Positions 36,954-47,438 of a stretch of DNA of 64,000 nt are shown piece by piece. The stretch covers positions 1,068,440 through 1,132,439 of the forward strand of contig JANPYM010000005.1 in assembly GCA_025890175.1 (NCBI GenBank), in the 5' to 3' direction. Numbering within the stretch: position 1 is the first letter of the stretch; every line of letters starts with the position of its first letter. The position numbers and the translations under genes were made by a program. This DNA is from Ciborinia camelliae (Eukaryota > Ascomycota > Leotiomycetes > Helotiales > Sclerotiniaceae). The notes under the pieces are model-generated. The model was not told where the DNA came from, did not search any database, and saw only the letters and a list, made by a program, of their open reading frames with translations.

Positions 36954-37526
36954 ATGTCAAATCCTATGTCGAACCGTTTCAATGAACTCACCCTTCCTGG
37001 CCAAGAACGCCATCTTGCTAGGCGTTCTAGGCGTGCTAGTCGTGCTAGTCAAATAGCAGCAATTCCTATTCATCCATTTCTCAAATATACCCCCACAAAT
37101 AGTGCGTTGGATATCACACTCGACTTCGACGCCGCCTATTCCCCTTTCCAGCAATCTGAGTTCGTCAATTCTCTGAATGAGACTCTTCCAAAATACTCCG
37201 ATCATGCGACCTACGTCTTCATCGGCATTTCCTTCAAGGTTCCGCACATGGATCTTGTTAACAATAACACCAATGCTGCTCGTCATTGTATTATTGCCAA
37301 TGTGATCTACCAACTTAATAAGTTCCGTCGAATTGATTCGGTTCAAGTTTCAGTCACTGTGGAGAAATTCTATTGGGAACAATTAAAGCCTGTCAGTGCA
37401 GTTTATGGGTTGGACTGCGATCATTGGACTTTAGACGTTACGGAGAAAGGTCTGGAAACCAAATCAGTGGAGATTGGTTCTGGTCTTGATCGTAGATTGA
37501 GGTCTCGCTTCCTCCATGAGATGTAA
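36954..37526 (+). CDS. Duplicated-family protein 1 (unrecognised alpha/beta domain)
   Basis: About 190 residues, single exon, ATG at 36954 (the frame is open upstream only from a TTG). I do not recognise the family. The N-terminus is basic (HLARRSRRASRASQ). The shared domain follows in order: strand ALDITLDFD, helix ending NETLPKYSDHA, strand YVFIGISFKVPHMD, helix IIANVIYQLNKF, strand SVQVSVTV, signature FYWEQLKPVSAVYGL, strand HWTLDV, and the tail LDRRLRSRFL. It has no signal peptide, no membrane segment and no Cys clusters. The Arg-rich start could be a nuclear signal or could bind nucleic acid. It is the first of a same-orientation series spaced 1-2 kb apart. Confidence 0.8.
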   Translation: MSNPMSNRFNELTLPGQERHLARRSRRASRASQIAAIPIHPFLKYTPTNSALDITLDFDAAYSPFQQSEFVNSLNETLPKYSDHATYVFIGISFKVPHMDLVNNNTNAARHCIIANVIYQLNKFRRIDSVQVSVTVEKFYWEQLKPVSAVYGLDCDHWTLDVTEKGLETKSVEIGSGLDRRLRSRFLHEM

Positions 37527-38462
37527 GTGGGTCGAATGGGAATGTCGGGGTGAAGGGTCGTGGGATTCTAATAGAAGCTATGGTCTCAGGGAAATGATAT
37601 TATGGGGTGTGGGTCATGTGTACCCAACGATATCTAATCAGGGATTCGGTTTCATAATATTAATCACGGAGTACCTGGACAGTATTGGGAGGGTTTCTAG
37701 AAATGTTTCTTTGTGATGGGGCAGCTGATGAGGCATTAGTTTATGTATTGAATTTTGCCCAAGGCAGTCGTTGAGGATTTCGGGCGAATATCAGCTATGA
37801 ATAAAGCAGTAGCTAGTCTAATTCCAGAAAACTTAATTTATCCAGCATTTTTCTATTGTTCAGCTCTGTCAATCTGCCGCATTGTTTCTGACCAGAATAA
37901 TCAATTTGAGTCTGTTAAATGTGTATTGAATTCAATCAATTGAATAGCTACTAATAACATGGCATTTTTTGGCATGATTGCGTACGAATCTCTCACCACA
38001 TCAATTCCGTGAATCGAATTTTTAGTATTATCTACTTGGCTAACTTTGTTTATATAGGTATATAGTGAATAGTAATAAGTGGATCTAATTTGGATCGAAC
38101 ACTTGGGGTTATAATTGCTGCTCTCATTCACCTCGCTGCCTAAAGACGACCTCGTATACCAACCCAACCTTCGCTACAGCAAAAGCTAATGTTGAATACA
38201 GCACTTGAATTTAAAGAAGGATACAGTTGGTACGTTTTGTGTTAAATGTGATTTACTCACTAGTGCTCTTTGTGGGAACATGAATACCTCTAGAGGATAC
38301 TTTTCCCCCTTCTTTCCTACAACCAAAATCAAAAGCCCTCCATCTATCAAATTACCTACTCGTTCGTACACCAACGATTTGATCATTTGAGCAAGGTTCG
38401 CAATATCAATACAACCTCGATACCACCACACTGAAACCATTTTGACACCGACGACATTTAGA
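37527..38462. other. Spacer between family members 1 and 2
   Basis: Nothing recognised beyond presumed 3' and 5' flanks. Confidence 0.6.
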
Positions 38463-39029
38463 ATGGCCAGTCACAATAGCTCTGACAGTCTTCGCAATGC
38501 TCAGGAGGCTGATAGTCCTACAAATCCTTCTGTCATTGACAGTCGATCAGAAAGTACTGCACGTGTCCCCACATATACCTTACTCGAATTCAATTCCAGA
38601 ACTTCCAGACTTGTCATCCGATTGGATTTCGAATCGCCCGACCCATCTCCAGAGGAAACCACATTAGACCAGATGAACTTCATGATCGATATTCTTCCGC
38701 GGTATGCGGATGAAACACATATAATCCTCTTGGACATGTTCTTCAAGTCTTCTCAAGTAGACGACCTGAGCCTCAGCCCAGCTCGAGAACAGGTTCTGAA
38801 TCGTGTCATTGAGACGATCAATGCGTTTCCAAATACGGACGGCATCGAAATATCTCTGAGTGGTCCTGACTTTAGCTGGGAGCAGATTAAACCCTTGTCG
38901 GCTCTTTTTGGCATCAACTTTGGAGGTCGTTTCCGTGTCATGGGTCTTGTAAGAGGAATCAACAACAAAGTACCGGGTACTGACTTTGGTCGTCGTCTTC
39001 GCGATAGGTATTTTAACGGAGAGGATTGA
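38463..39029 (+). CDS. Duplicated-family protein 2
   Basis: About 188 residues, single exon, ATG at 38463. Same domain order as its neighbours: RLVIRLDFESP, DILPRYADETH, IILLDMFFKSSQVDD, EQVLNRVIETINAF, GIEISLSG, FSWEQIKPLSALFGI, and the tail DFGRRLRDRYF. Its N-terminus is Ser/Asp-rich instead of Arg-rich, unlike members 1, 3 and 4, so its location or partner may differ. No homologous function is known to me. Confidence 0.78.
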   Translation: MASHNSSDSLRNAQEADSPTNPSVIDSRSESTARVPTYTLLEFNSRTSRLVIRLDFESPDPSPEETTLDQMNFMIDILPRYADETHIILLDMFFKSSQVDDLSLSPAREQVLNRVIETINAFPNTDGIEISLSGPDFSWEQIKPLSALFGINFGGRFRVMGLVRGINNKVPGTDFGRRLRDRYFNGED

Positions 39030-40405
39030 TCACGATACTGGGCCTTACTGGTTAAGGCTAGTTGGCTTGTGGGTGGAGAAAAACAACATTGGGAGACGAT
39101 ATTGATGGGAGACTGGCAATATTGCAGCGGAAAGGGGCCTAGAGATGGGAGATGGCAACATGAGTTATGGCTGGTTCATGGATGGAGCTTTGTTAAGAGA
39201 CAAGTCATGTATCAAATTTTTATATCATATGAACTGAATTTTCTTCTTTGGAGTGGTGATAACTAACCACTTGGCAATGATGGAGGACTTTGGACAAATC
39301 CTGAGTATGGCAAGCTTCTTAAAGTGGCACTACTACGGCGTCAAAGGGGCTTCCCATAGTATCCCGAGGTCTTTATAGGGGAGAGTATTCAGTTTACATG
39401 ATAGGAGATGATAACTCGCAAAATGATGACATTCTCAAGTTGTCTTAACCCTCACTACTCCATATTCGTAATCAGTATTTTCCTTCCTAACTCTTGATAC
39501 CGTATTAACTGGTCAAAAAGACAATGTCTTGTAATAGAAAAGTTGGAATTTCTATGACATAGAACCTATACTGATATCAAAAAATAATATCTTATATTCC
39601 AGATTGATAATTTTTAATGCCATCCAATTGCTCCCTCTTGAACCTCATAAAATTCCAAACCCTTACAAGAAGTCTTTTGAAGCTTTGTTAGTTACCTAAT
39701 CATATAATAGTGTTGGAAGAACACGTGCTGTACAGCCTGTACTATATTCCCTATATTAAATTCACCACACTACCTGCTCTTCACGTTCATATCACGCTAG
39801 TCCCGTATACCGTAGCATATAATCCCTCATAGTGAATGTAGAATATTGTATAGCACGTGTTATTCTAACAGTTGGAAGCATATCGAGATTTCAAGGTTTC
39901 CCCTTCGCTTCGCTCTGGGATATGAGCGACGATTAGACTAAGAATGGCCCTCCCCCCCTTTTACTCTTACTCACGTTCAGCATTCTTACTGTTCTAATAC
40001 AAATTTCTATTGTTATACTCTTACATATATAGCTAAAAACAACTCTTTCGGCGGAGAACTTATTCGTGTCAACTAGTATTATCAATAAAAATTCTTATAT
40101 ATTTATCTTGAATCCAATCTTTAATTCTGCTTGTTTCTCTTGCTACGGCTCATTTGACAGCCTACCCAGCCCATATTACAACTAAATACGGCATTTATGT
40201 ACGGGTTGATTGATATTTGTTCCGTTTTAGTGCCTAGTAGAAACATAAATAGATCGTGAGACTCCAAGTTACCTACATCTCCCCCCATCATATTACATTC
40301 CTGATTGACCAATTCAGTCAAGCAACAACACCAAGTCTTCCTATTATTTCACCAAAAATTATTAAATCAAGGGATCCTATTAACGAAATCGAAATTAACA
40401 AGAAG
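39030..40405. other. Spacer between family members 2 and 3
   Basis: Holds the 160-bp inverted-repeat element at 39711-39870. Otherwise no gene was recognised. Confidence 0.6.
39711..39870. mobile_element. 160-bp element with 23-bp terminal inverted repeats
   Basis: The left end TGTTGGAAGAACACGTGCTG and following TAC (39711-39733) is matched by the reverse complement of 39848-39870 at 20 of 23 positions. Both ends carry CACGTG. The element starts TG and ends CA, like a long terminal repeat, but its size and inverted ends fit a non-autonomous miniature element. No clear target-site duplication is visible. There is no coding capacity. Confidence 0.5.
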
Positions 40406-40936
40406 ATGGCACCCAAATCCAACGCAAACCGTCGAAATAGAGCCACCCGCCGCCTTGCTCGACTTGCCGATGTTCCTCCTCATCCTCTAATCAATTACGT
40501 TGGTAGCAGCGCAGCTCTTTGTATCGATCTTGACTTCTGCATGTTCAGGTCACCCACGGAAGAGAAGAACATTTTTGATGCCTTGGTCGAAACCCTTCCA
40601 AAATATGCCAATGAGACTAACATCATCCACCTTAGAATGATTTTCAAGTCTCCGCATAAGGATGTAGAGTGTGCCAATAGACATGAGATTCTCACCCGGG
40701 TTGTTGAAAAAATCAACGATTTTCCACACATCAAGGAAATCGCATTTTCTCTTGTACTTGATCGTTTCGATTGGAAACAATTGAAATGCGCTTCTTCAAT
40801 CTACCATCTCAACTTTATCGACTGGACTTTCGACTTGAATATGAAGAATCGGGAGATCGAACATGTTTTGGTCAATTCACGACTTGATCGCAAGCTACGG
40901 GCAGCAGAGGCGAAAATTCTTGAACAGGCTATGTAG
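40406..40936 (+). CDS. Duplicated-family protein 3
   Basis: About 176 residues, single exon, ATG at 40406 (upstream in-frame text is open only from GTG). The basic N-terminus RRNRATRRLARLADVP precedes the shared domain: ALCIDLDF, VETLPKYANETN, IIHLRMIFKSPHKD, HEILTRVVEKINDF, EIAFSLVL, FDWKQLKCASSIYHL, DWTFDLN, and tail LDRKLRAAEAK. The signature is slightly degraded (WKQLKCASS for WEQLKPVSA). This copy aligns most closely with members 1 and 2 around LPKYA and FKSPHKD. Confidence 0.78.
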   Translation: MAPKSNANRRNRATRRLARLADVPPHPLINYVGSSAALCIDLDFCMFRSPTEEKNIFDALVETLPKYANETNIIHLRMIFKSPHKDVECANRHEILTRVVEKINDFPHIKEIAFSLVLDRFDWKQLKCASSIYHLNFIDWTFDLNMKNREIEHVLVNSRLDRKLRAAEAKILEQAM

Positions 40937-42031
40937 GGCCAAATATGGAAGGGGGGGGGGGTCGAGAGTAGAGTGAGGAGAAAACAGGAAGGGGCAAAGT
41001 GTGAGAACTCCGGATATGGGAAGGCCTAGGCGTGGTGAATTGCTTGCCATGAACATCAACGAATTATTTAATCTGAATGGGGAATGACGGATCAATCGTT
41101 CATGGATTTTGTTTTGCTCTTTCTGGGATTGAGGGCGCTTTCGGTTACAAAGAAGGCAAGAATTTGGTATGAATATTCTGTCCGGAAGGAGCGTTTTAGA
41201 CAATGATGCATAGGCTACTTCTGGATATGGAGCAGAACATAGGTCGATAAGATGAAGACGTCCACCTTGTACAATAAGATTCTACATAGAAAAATTCAAT
41301 GATCTCTCGATACCTATTCAATTAACCTTTCCTTTTCAAATCTTCTGGCTGATTTCCATAAAGGGCATCCAATAGTCAAGACTAACAGACCAGATTCAAA
41401 CTTTCAATTTTCGAAAAGCTATAATTTTCAAGAACAAATAAATGACTTGAATGAAATTCAATTTCTCAAATAATAATTATTTCTTAAGGGGCAGTAATCT
41501 AAATTCTAATATTTTAGATAATTTCAATCGTTTGAATGATATTTTAATCTTTGAGACTAGGTAATTCAAGAGCCCAGTGTTTTGAATATTCTATCTTTTC
41601 TGTATAGGAAAGGTGAGGATGGGATATTTAAAACGCTACAAGAATCAAAAATCCTTATTGTTATACTGCAGCCCGGGCTATTGGACATCTTTTAAGATAT
41701 TGTTGGAATCACCTCGGTGGTATTGTGTTGTTGATCAACGTTTAGTTTGAATGGTATTGTATTGCATATCGATAGAAGATATATACAGCCCAAAACTTTC
41801 CTATATTAAGGTATCAAGTACAAAAGGCAAGTACGATATGCCCGACTCTAACAATTCCTAGCGGTATTGTGAGCATCTTTTAGAGGCATAAATAATCTCG
41901 AGTCTCCAGCGCTCTCTCCTTCTTACAAACAACTTATTCAACCTCGATTTTGATGTCGATCATAAAACATATCGGTCCCAAATATCATCATACCAAACCT
42001 TTATAGCCTAGCCTCTTTTACGATTATCAAC
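40937..42031. other. Spacer between family members 3 and 4
   Basis: Mostly AT-rich, no gene recognised. A G tract at about 40952-40961 follows the stop codon of member 3. Confidence 0.6.
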
Positions 42032-42592
42032 ATGTCTAAAAACCGAACCACCAAGTCAAAGAAACCAGCCCTTAGAAATCTCCAGCTTAAACAGCGACTT
42101 CGTACTCAAAAAATCGCTGCCATTCCAGCTCACCAATTTATCGAATATGTGACTAGGAATCAGTCTCTGCGCATAATGTTAGACTTCGCGACCGAAACCA
42201 CGATTAGTCAGAAGGAGACCATCTTCAACAGTTTTTTCGAGATTTTACCACAATACGCCAAACATGTGTCAGTGGTCTATATCGGAGTGTTATTCATACG
42301 CAGGGATCAAGATGATCTCATTCACAACGGCGCTCGCCGTGATATACTCGAAATGGTCGTAGAGGAACTTAACAACTTCAAGTTGTCCGAACTTCGCTTC
42401 GTCCTCCACCTCCACTATCTCACGTTCGAACAGATCAGCCCTGTGAACGCGATTTACGGACTAAAATTCCAGTCATGGAAATTCGATATTTTGACGGACG
42501 ATGTAGTTCATGTCAAGCATGGTTGTATGATTGATAGATTATTGAGCTCCCGATACGGCATTGAACGAGATCGCCATATCCTCGGTGGGTGA
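42032..42592 (+). CDS. Duplicated-family protein 4
   Basis: About 186 residues, single exon, ATG at 42032. Lys/Arg-rich N-terminus (TTKSKKPALRN, LKQRLRTQK), then the shared domain: SLRIMLDF, FEILPQYAKHVS, VVYIGVLFIRRDQDD, RRDILEMVVEELNNF, ELRFVLHL, LTFEQISPVNAIYGL, SWKFDI, and tail CMIDRLLSSRYG. The FKSP motif is replaced by FIRRD and the signature Trp by Phe. The pattern of hydrophobic strands is kept. Same orientation as members 1-3. Confidence 0.78.
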   Translation: MSKNRTTKSKKPALRNLQLKQRLRTQKIAAIPAHQFIEYVTRNQSLRIMLDFATETTISQKETIFNSFFEILPQYAKHVSVVYIGVLFIRRDQDDLIHNGARRDILEMVVEELNNFKLSELRFVLHLHYLTFEQISPVNAIYGLKFQSWKFDILTDDVVHVKHGCMIDRLLSSRYGIERDRHILGG

Positions 42593-44495
42593 TGGAAATT
42601 GACGCACGGCAGGAAGAACAACGTTTCTGAACAGCGATGGATCACAAAGGGCTTGGAGGTTGTTCAAAACATTTTGAATCGTTGGGCTCTCTTGACTGTT
42701 CAGCCTGGTTTACGATCCTGAATACTGAAATTTGTACAGCGAAAATTGAATCACGAGAGTATTGACTAGTGGCTTTCGGTATCATAGCGGATTATATAGC
42801 GTATTCTGTTTAGGAAATGGAATTCTTCTCTAACCCATTCCTATGTACCATCCACTGCATCTTTCAACTGCATGTTGAGCATCCCTGCACTAAGGTCTCG
42901 TTTAGCGCCCAGGGGCTAAGGTTATGACAAAAAATATGATCGAATATACATAAAAGTGCACGCCATGATATAACAGAGTATAGTACAATCAATATAATAC
43001 CTAGTAGATTCTATGCCTTCGAAAGACTAAATGGCGTCAAAGTAGATAACAGAGAATTTAGGGTGATATGAGAAATATGCTTATAGGATGGTTATCAACC
43101 GGAGAATAAACCATGTTATTATATGGATGTGCTGTTTTGGGCAGGATTTGCAAGACAAACGTCATCATCTTTTTGGAAAGAAAATATGATGGGAACTAGA
43201 ACTAAATAGTAGGTACATGAAATATAGGGATCAATCATTGAACTTTCGTGGGAATCAAATCATAAGTCTATCATGAGGCGACTTTTGTGAAGGCCGTGGA
43301 AAGTTCCACAAAGGAAAAAGCCACACGGTGCCAATATCTTAATTTCAAGAATAAAGTATGTCTTCTATTCTTTGAAATGTGCCCCATAGGGTTAGAAATT
43401 CTGGTAAGTACCAGTAATTCATCCACCTTATAATTTACTGATGGTACGATCTTTGTAGTGCGCTACTGTTCATCTCATCATTCATTTCATTGGATATATT
43501 TCTAATGGATTCTTCCACAGGGAAAGCATTGCAGCATATTTAAATCTCTGAAAATAAAACCTCATATCTACCGCCGTCAACCTTTGGAATTGATCAAGTA
43601 CATTGAAAACATTTTGGATGCGGGAATATCCGCCATATGGACGGGGTGGCCGCCACCTTCTGACAATGGGAAGAATATATAGATGGCGAAGTGTAATATG
43701 CTGGTGATGCATGAATATCGGCAGAGGTTCACCTAGAGAGATCTATCGGTGCCCGAGGTAAACTGTCGTAGGTATATGGGCGATGGCAAGTACGACCTTA
43801 AATTGGAGTAATTATACCAATATCTCGGAATCTGTAATAATTTTTTTTTGATAACCTCCCCATGGCTATATAATACCAGTTTATAGTAAATACCTGTAAC
43901 AGCCGTTATCCATCCATTCAAATCAAACCCCTTAGTCAAATCACCTTTCATCGCAATCTTACTCAACGGCTGTGAGACCGAGAATATCGGGACAGGCTTT
44001 CTGGTTCTAAATTCTCTGAGATTAAGTATGGAATAGAAGAGATGATATGAGAAAGTAGACATTGCACTCAGGTAATGTATACTATCCAAAACAATGATGC
44101 TGTTCGTAGTTTTTCTGTAAAATTCAAAAACGACAGATGCAAGTTGTTGGGGGAAAAAAGAAAATACACCAAAATCTGGAGCTCTACATGCACTGTGAAT
44201 CACTTTAGAACAACTGCACAAATTTCAACCAAACACGATGTTCGTATCTGTTTTGAAGCGACACAAGCCAGAATAAAACTTTAAGTTCAGTGTACGACAA
44301 GGAAAGTTCTTCGTAGCCACTACAGATTCACCAGTCTAGGCAAGAAGCAACGCCATAATATGGAAAATACTCGTATTGTGTTATTCAAGTAGTCCGCTCA
44401 TCTTCTCCTTGGGTCTGCTAGCTATGGCATGGCCGAGCATAATTACCTAGTCGTAGATAACCATCTGGGTAGTATCGATGTCCATCATCCAAGCT
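42593..44495. other. Spacer between family members 4 and 5
   Basis: No supportable gene. Two minus-strand open stretches (43482-43712 and 43733-44221) are discussed among the rejected items. Confidence 0.55.
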
Positions 44496-44984
44496 CTAGT
44501 CGGAATCGCTATCCCATTCACACTCTTCCGAATCGCTATAACTATCGCTTCCGTAAGAGTCGCCGTGGTCTCCCCATCCATCCTCATCTTGGATTTCTTC
44601 ATACCACTCCGAATTCATGTCCACCCTGTCTTGGAAGTCGGAATATATGTAATAACTCAACATGCAATTGACGTCCTCGATTTGGCGAAACGGAAGCACA
44701 CATTCAAGCTGATCAAGGTATTTTTCGGTCAAATAGACTGTGACTTCAATGTCACTTAAGTCTGTGAACACGTCATCGATGATAGCAACGATAGATTCGA
44801 TCTCATCATTGACTCTCGCAAGATCGCAAGCAGAGTAATCTTCTGGTTCTGGGAATGCGAGTGTGAAGTTAATTTTTCGGATTCCCCAGGCATTCATTGA
44901 AAGATAATCTTCGAGATCAGAACTTTCGAAGTCAAAATCGAAATAGATTGTTAGGGTCCCATCGTCAATGTGGTACCAAGTCAT
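44496..44984 (-). CDS. Divergent acidic member of the duplicated family
   Basis: About 162 residues on the opposite strand to its neighbours, ATG at 44984. The shared core is recognisable but shortened: LTIYFDFDF, then strand IRKINFTLAFPEPEDY, helix IESIVAIIDDVF, strand DIEVTVYL, and EKYLDQLECVLPF in place of the WEQLKPVSA signature. The LPKYA helix is missing or truncated. The C-terminal 40 residues are an acidic Asp/Glu/Ser tail (SDSEECEWDSDSD), the reverse of the basic N-terminal arms of the other members. Membership is inferred from motif order and spacing. Function unknown. Confidence 0.65.
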   Translation of the reverse strand: MTWYHIDDGTLTIYFDFDFESSDLEDYLSMNAWGIRKINFTLAFPEPEDYSACDLARVNDEIESIVAIIDDVFTDLSDIEVTVYLTEKYLDQLECVLPFRQIEDVNCMLSYYIYSDFQDRVDMNSEWYEEIQDEDGWGDHGDSYGSDSYSDSEECEWDSDSD

Positions 44985-46322
44985 TGTGATTGAAATTTGT
45001 TGTTGGAGGGGGGGAATTATTCCTTCTGAGATGCAGTTTGATGTTGTGAGAATGTTGTGAGAGTGTCATGGGAGCCAGTCAACATTATATACCTCTTATT
45101 CTGCATTCCAGATTTTGTGTCTCATATTATTGGAAGCATCAAGACTACTGGAGATACCAATTCCATACCAATAGAATGAGTTTTTGGGTATTTGAACATC
45201 TTGAAACATTTTCTGAAAGTCTTTATACCCACCCAACAAACCACAACTAGAATTTCTTGAACATACTAGGTACCCAACTTGCTTTTTTTTGAGAAATGGC
45301 TTCACAATACTATGCCTTAGACTTTGTGAAAATATCTAAAATTGTCTTGAAAAGTTGGAGGCTTGATGTCACAATGGTAATTGTACAACTATAATCCCTT
45401 TCATAAGTAGAAAGAAATCTAAGTAAAACGTTTCACTCTATCTAAATCAAAGCCAAAAGGCAAATATGAATTTGTGTGGAAAGTACTCCCAAAACCCGGA
45501 ATTAGAAAGTGCCGTACTCTAAGAAGCAGTTTAGTTGAGCAAAACAATCTACTGAATTCCAGCATGCTCGACTCAGTATGTTGCATATGTATGTCTCTGC
45601 CAAAATTCTTTGTGGGGTACTCCAGCAGCTATGTCTAGTTTGGAAGTGTCACAAAAACCCATATCCTCTCCTCTGTAGTAATTAAAAATGGGTAGTTTTG
45701 CATTCTAGAATGGCATCACAAACTCTAGAATCGCTGAAACCCTGCAGGAGCTTTTGTTGAAATATAGCTAGCTAGAATAATTCTTTGAATCCATCACCCT
45801 CTGTACGGAATAGAATCATGACTTTGAGGGCAACATACAGAAAAACTTTCAATTGTAACATTTGCTTACAAAGGTTAGCAAATCAATACTACAAACAAAC
45901 ACTCTAAACAGCCTTCCAAATGTCCCAAGAATATTTTGGTTCGAACTTTGGCAACAAACACCACATAATTGCGTCTAACATTGCGTCGTGCCCTTCATGC
46001 AGTTTTCAGCGACGTAGGGGGAATGTTTCTATTCTATCTTTTTGTCTCTCCGGAAAGAGTCGGGTTATATGGAAGATACTCGCAATAGTTTAATCTAGAC
46101 AAGTCGAAGTTTATCGACACTGGGTACCTGGCTAGAATGATCTATGGCATTCTTTTTGTGGGGAAGTGCTTTGTGAACTTCGGGCTCTCTATGTTCAAAA
46201 GTATCTCAAAACTTCACATTTTCCTACGTTCCGTCGATTTTGAGGGGCAACTTCTCTTCTTCGGTAATATCAGGACTCCCCGATTCTCACATAACAGCTA
46301 AGCAAGCGTTTTCTGTATCAAG
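44985..46322. other. Spacer between family members 5 and 6
   Basis: No gene recognised on either strand. Presumed promoter regions lie at both ends, since the flanking genes diverge. Confidence 0.6.
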
Positions 46323-47438
46323 ATGACAAGACGTGTGAATAAACTTAATCGAACTGATCGCCGGAGGCACGATACTTCGCATATTGCATGGCACGAAGAC
46401 TTGGAAATTGCAGAAGGAGCTTTCCTAGTCATAACAATCAATAACAATCGAGCAGCCCCCGAACAGACCCAGAAAACCGGTAGTCAGTCTCTCTTAGCAC
46501 GGCTCGTTGAATACTCAGAACATATGAGAAGAATCCGCATTAAGGTCATATGCCGGTCTGTAAATCACGAAGCCACGACGACCCAACTATTGACCAAAGT
46601 AAGAAACATCTTGAATAACTTCAACGATATCAACAGGCTTGAGGTAGAAGTCCACATGCGCCACCAGCAGAGAATTAACTCGCACAATATCCCCCCGTTA
46701 CAGTCCGTTATCCCCCTCTATGGCCTGAAATTCGTTAAATGGACGCTGCACTGTCATCTGGGATATCCACTAAGGATCGTCGAAGTCAAACGGGATTCCT
46801 CACTTGACAGAATGATTTGCACTCATCCATGGTTACGCTTCAGATGGTTCGGACTCTTAACCGTCACACTCGACCATACTCAATATGATTACGAGTGCGA
46901 ACAGGTGCTCGAATCATTCTTCAACGTACTTTCCTTATACTTAGGTCATGCAAACGATATTTGCATCAAAGTCATACCATTAAGGCATCAATATCTGCTG
47001 GTAGGTATGTTTGAAAACCGCAAAAGAATTCTTGATAGGATGGTTAGGCTTATCCATCAATATTGGGATATTGAAAGAGTCAGGCTTGTTTTTCTTGTCA
47101 ATAGTTGCGAATTCAATTACCTAAAATCTGCGAGTTGCTTTCATGGCTTCAACTTTCAAGACTGTAACTTTTTCACAGTTCTCAGGGGGGGAGAAAGGCG
47201 CGAAATTACAGAGGACTCGTCCCTTGAACGCAAAATTCGAGAACTTCATGCATGGGGCTTGCGCGCAGACGATATGATAGAGAGTACTCATTATTTCATT
47301 CCTCGCCGTAGCCAAGATATCCCTCCGGGCAAGCCCACAACGGAAAGGCTTGTGGATCTTCCTAATGAGACGATTTTACAAATTGCTGAATCTCTACCTG
47401 AGAGGTCCCTGGTTTGTTTAAGTGTCTGCAAGCGGTAA
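46323..47438 (+). CDS. Double-domain family protein ending in an F-box start
   Basis: 371 residues, ATG at 46323. The family domain occurs twice: about residues 28-165 (IRIKVICRS; VRNILNNFNDINRLEVEV; LQSVIPLYGLKFVKWTL; SLDRM) and about 175-305 (LTVTLDHTQ; ESFFNVLSLYLGHAND; ICIKVIPLRH; RILDRMVRLIHQYW; FNYLKSASCFHGFNF; SLERKIR). Residues 344-371 are an F-box beginning (LVDLPNETILQIAESLP, then SLVCLSVCKR), the Skp1-binding motif of SCF ubiquitin ligases. The frame ends within F-box helix 2. A donor-like GTAATT lies exactly there (47437), and splicing to an AG at 47495 would add about 27 residues, so the stop may be intronic or the gene may be truncated. Confidence 0.72.
   Translation: MTRRVNKLNRTDRRRHDTSHIAWHEDLEIAEGAFLVITINNNRAAPEQTQKTGSQSLLARLVEYSEHMRRIRIKVICRSVNHEATTTQLLTKVRNILNNFNDINRLEVEVHMRHQQRINSHNIPPLQSVIPLYGLKFVKWTLHCHLGYPLRIVEVKRDSSLDRMICTHPWLRFRWFGLLTVTLDHTQYDYECEQVLESFFNVLSLYLGHANDICIKVIPLRHQYLLVGMFENRKRILDRMVRLIHQYWDIERVRLVFLVNSCEFNYLKSASCFHGFNFQDCNFFTVLRGGERREITEDSSLERKIRELHAWGLRADDMIESTHYFIPRRSQDIPPGKPTTERLVDLPNETILQIAESLPERSLVCLSVCKR

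Noticed and set aside
43482..44221. Two minus-strand open stretches with a splice-like junction between them
   Set aside because: Joining them at the plausible GT/AG leads to stops within 12 codons; no domain recognised. Possibly an old membrane-protein relic.
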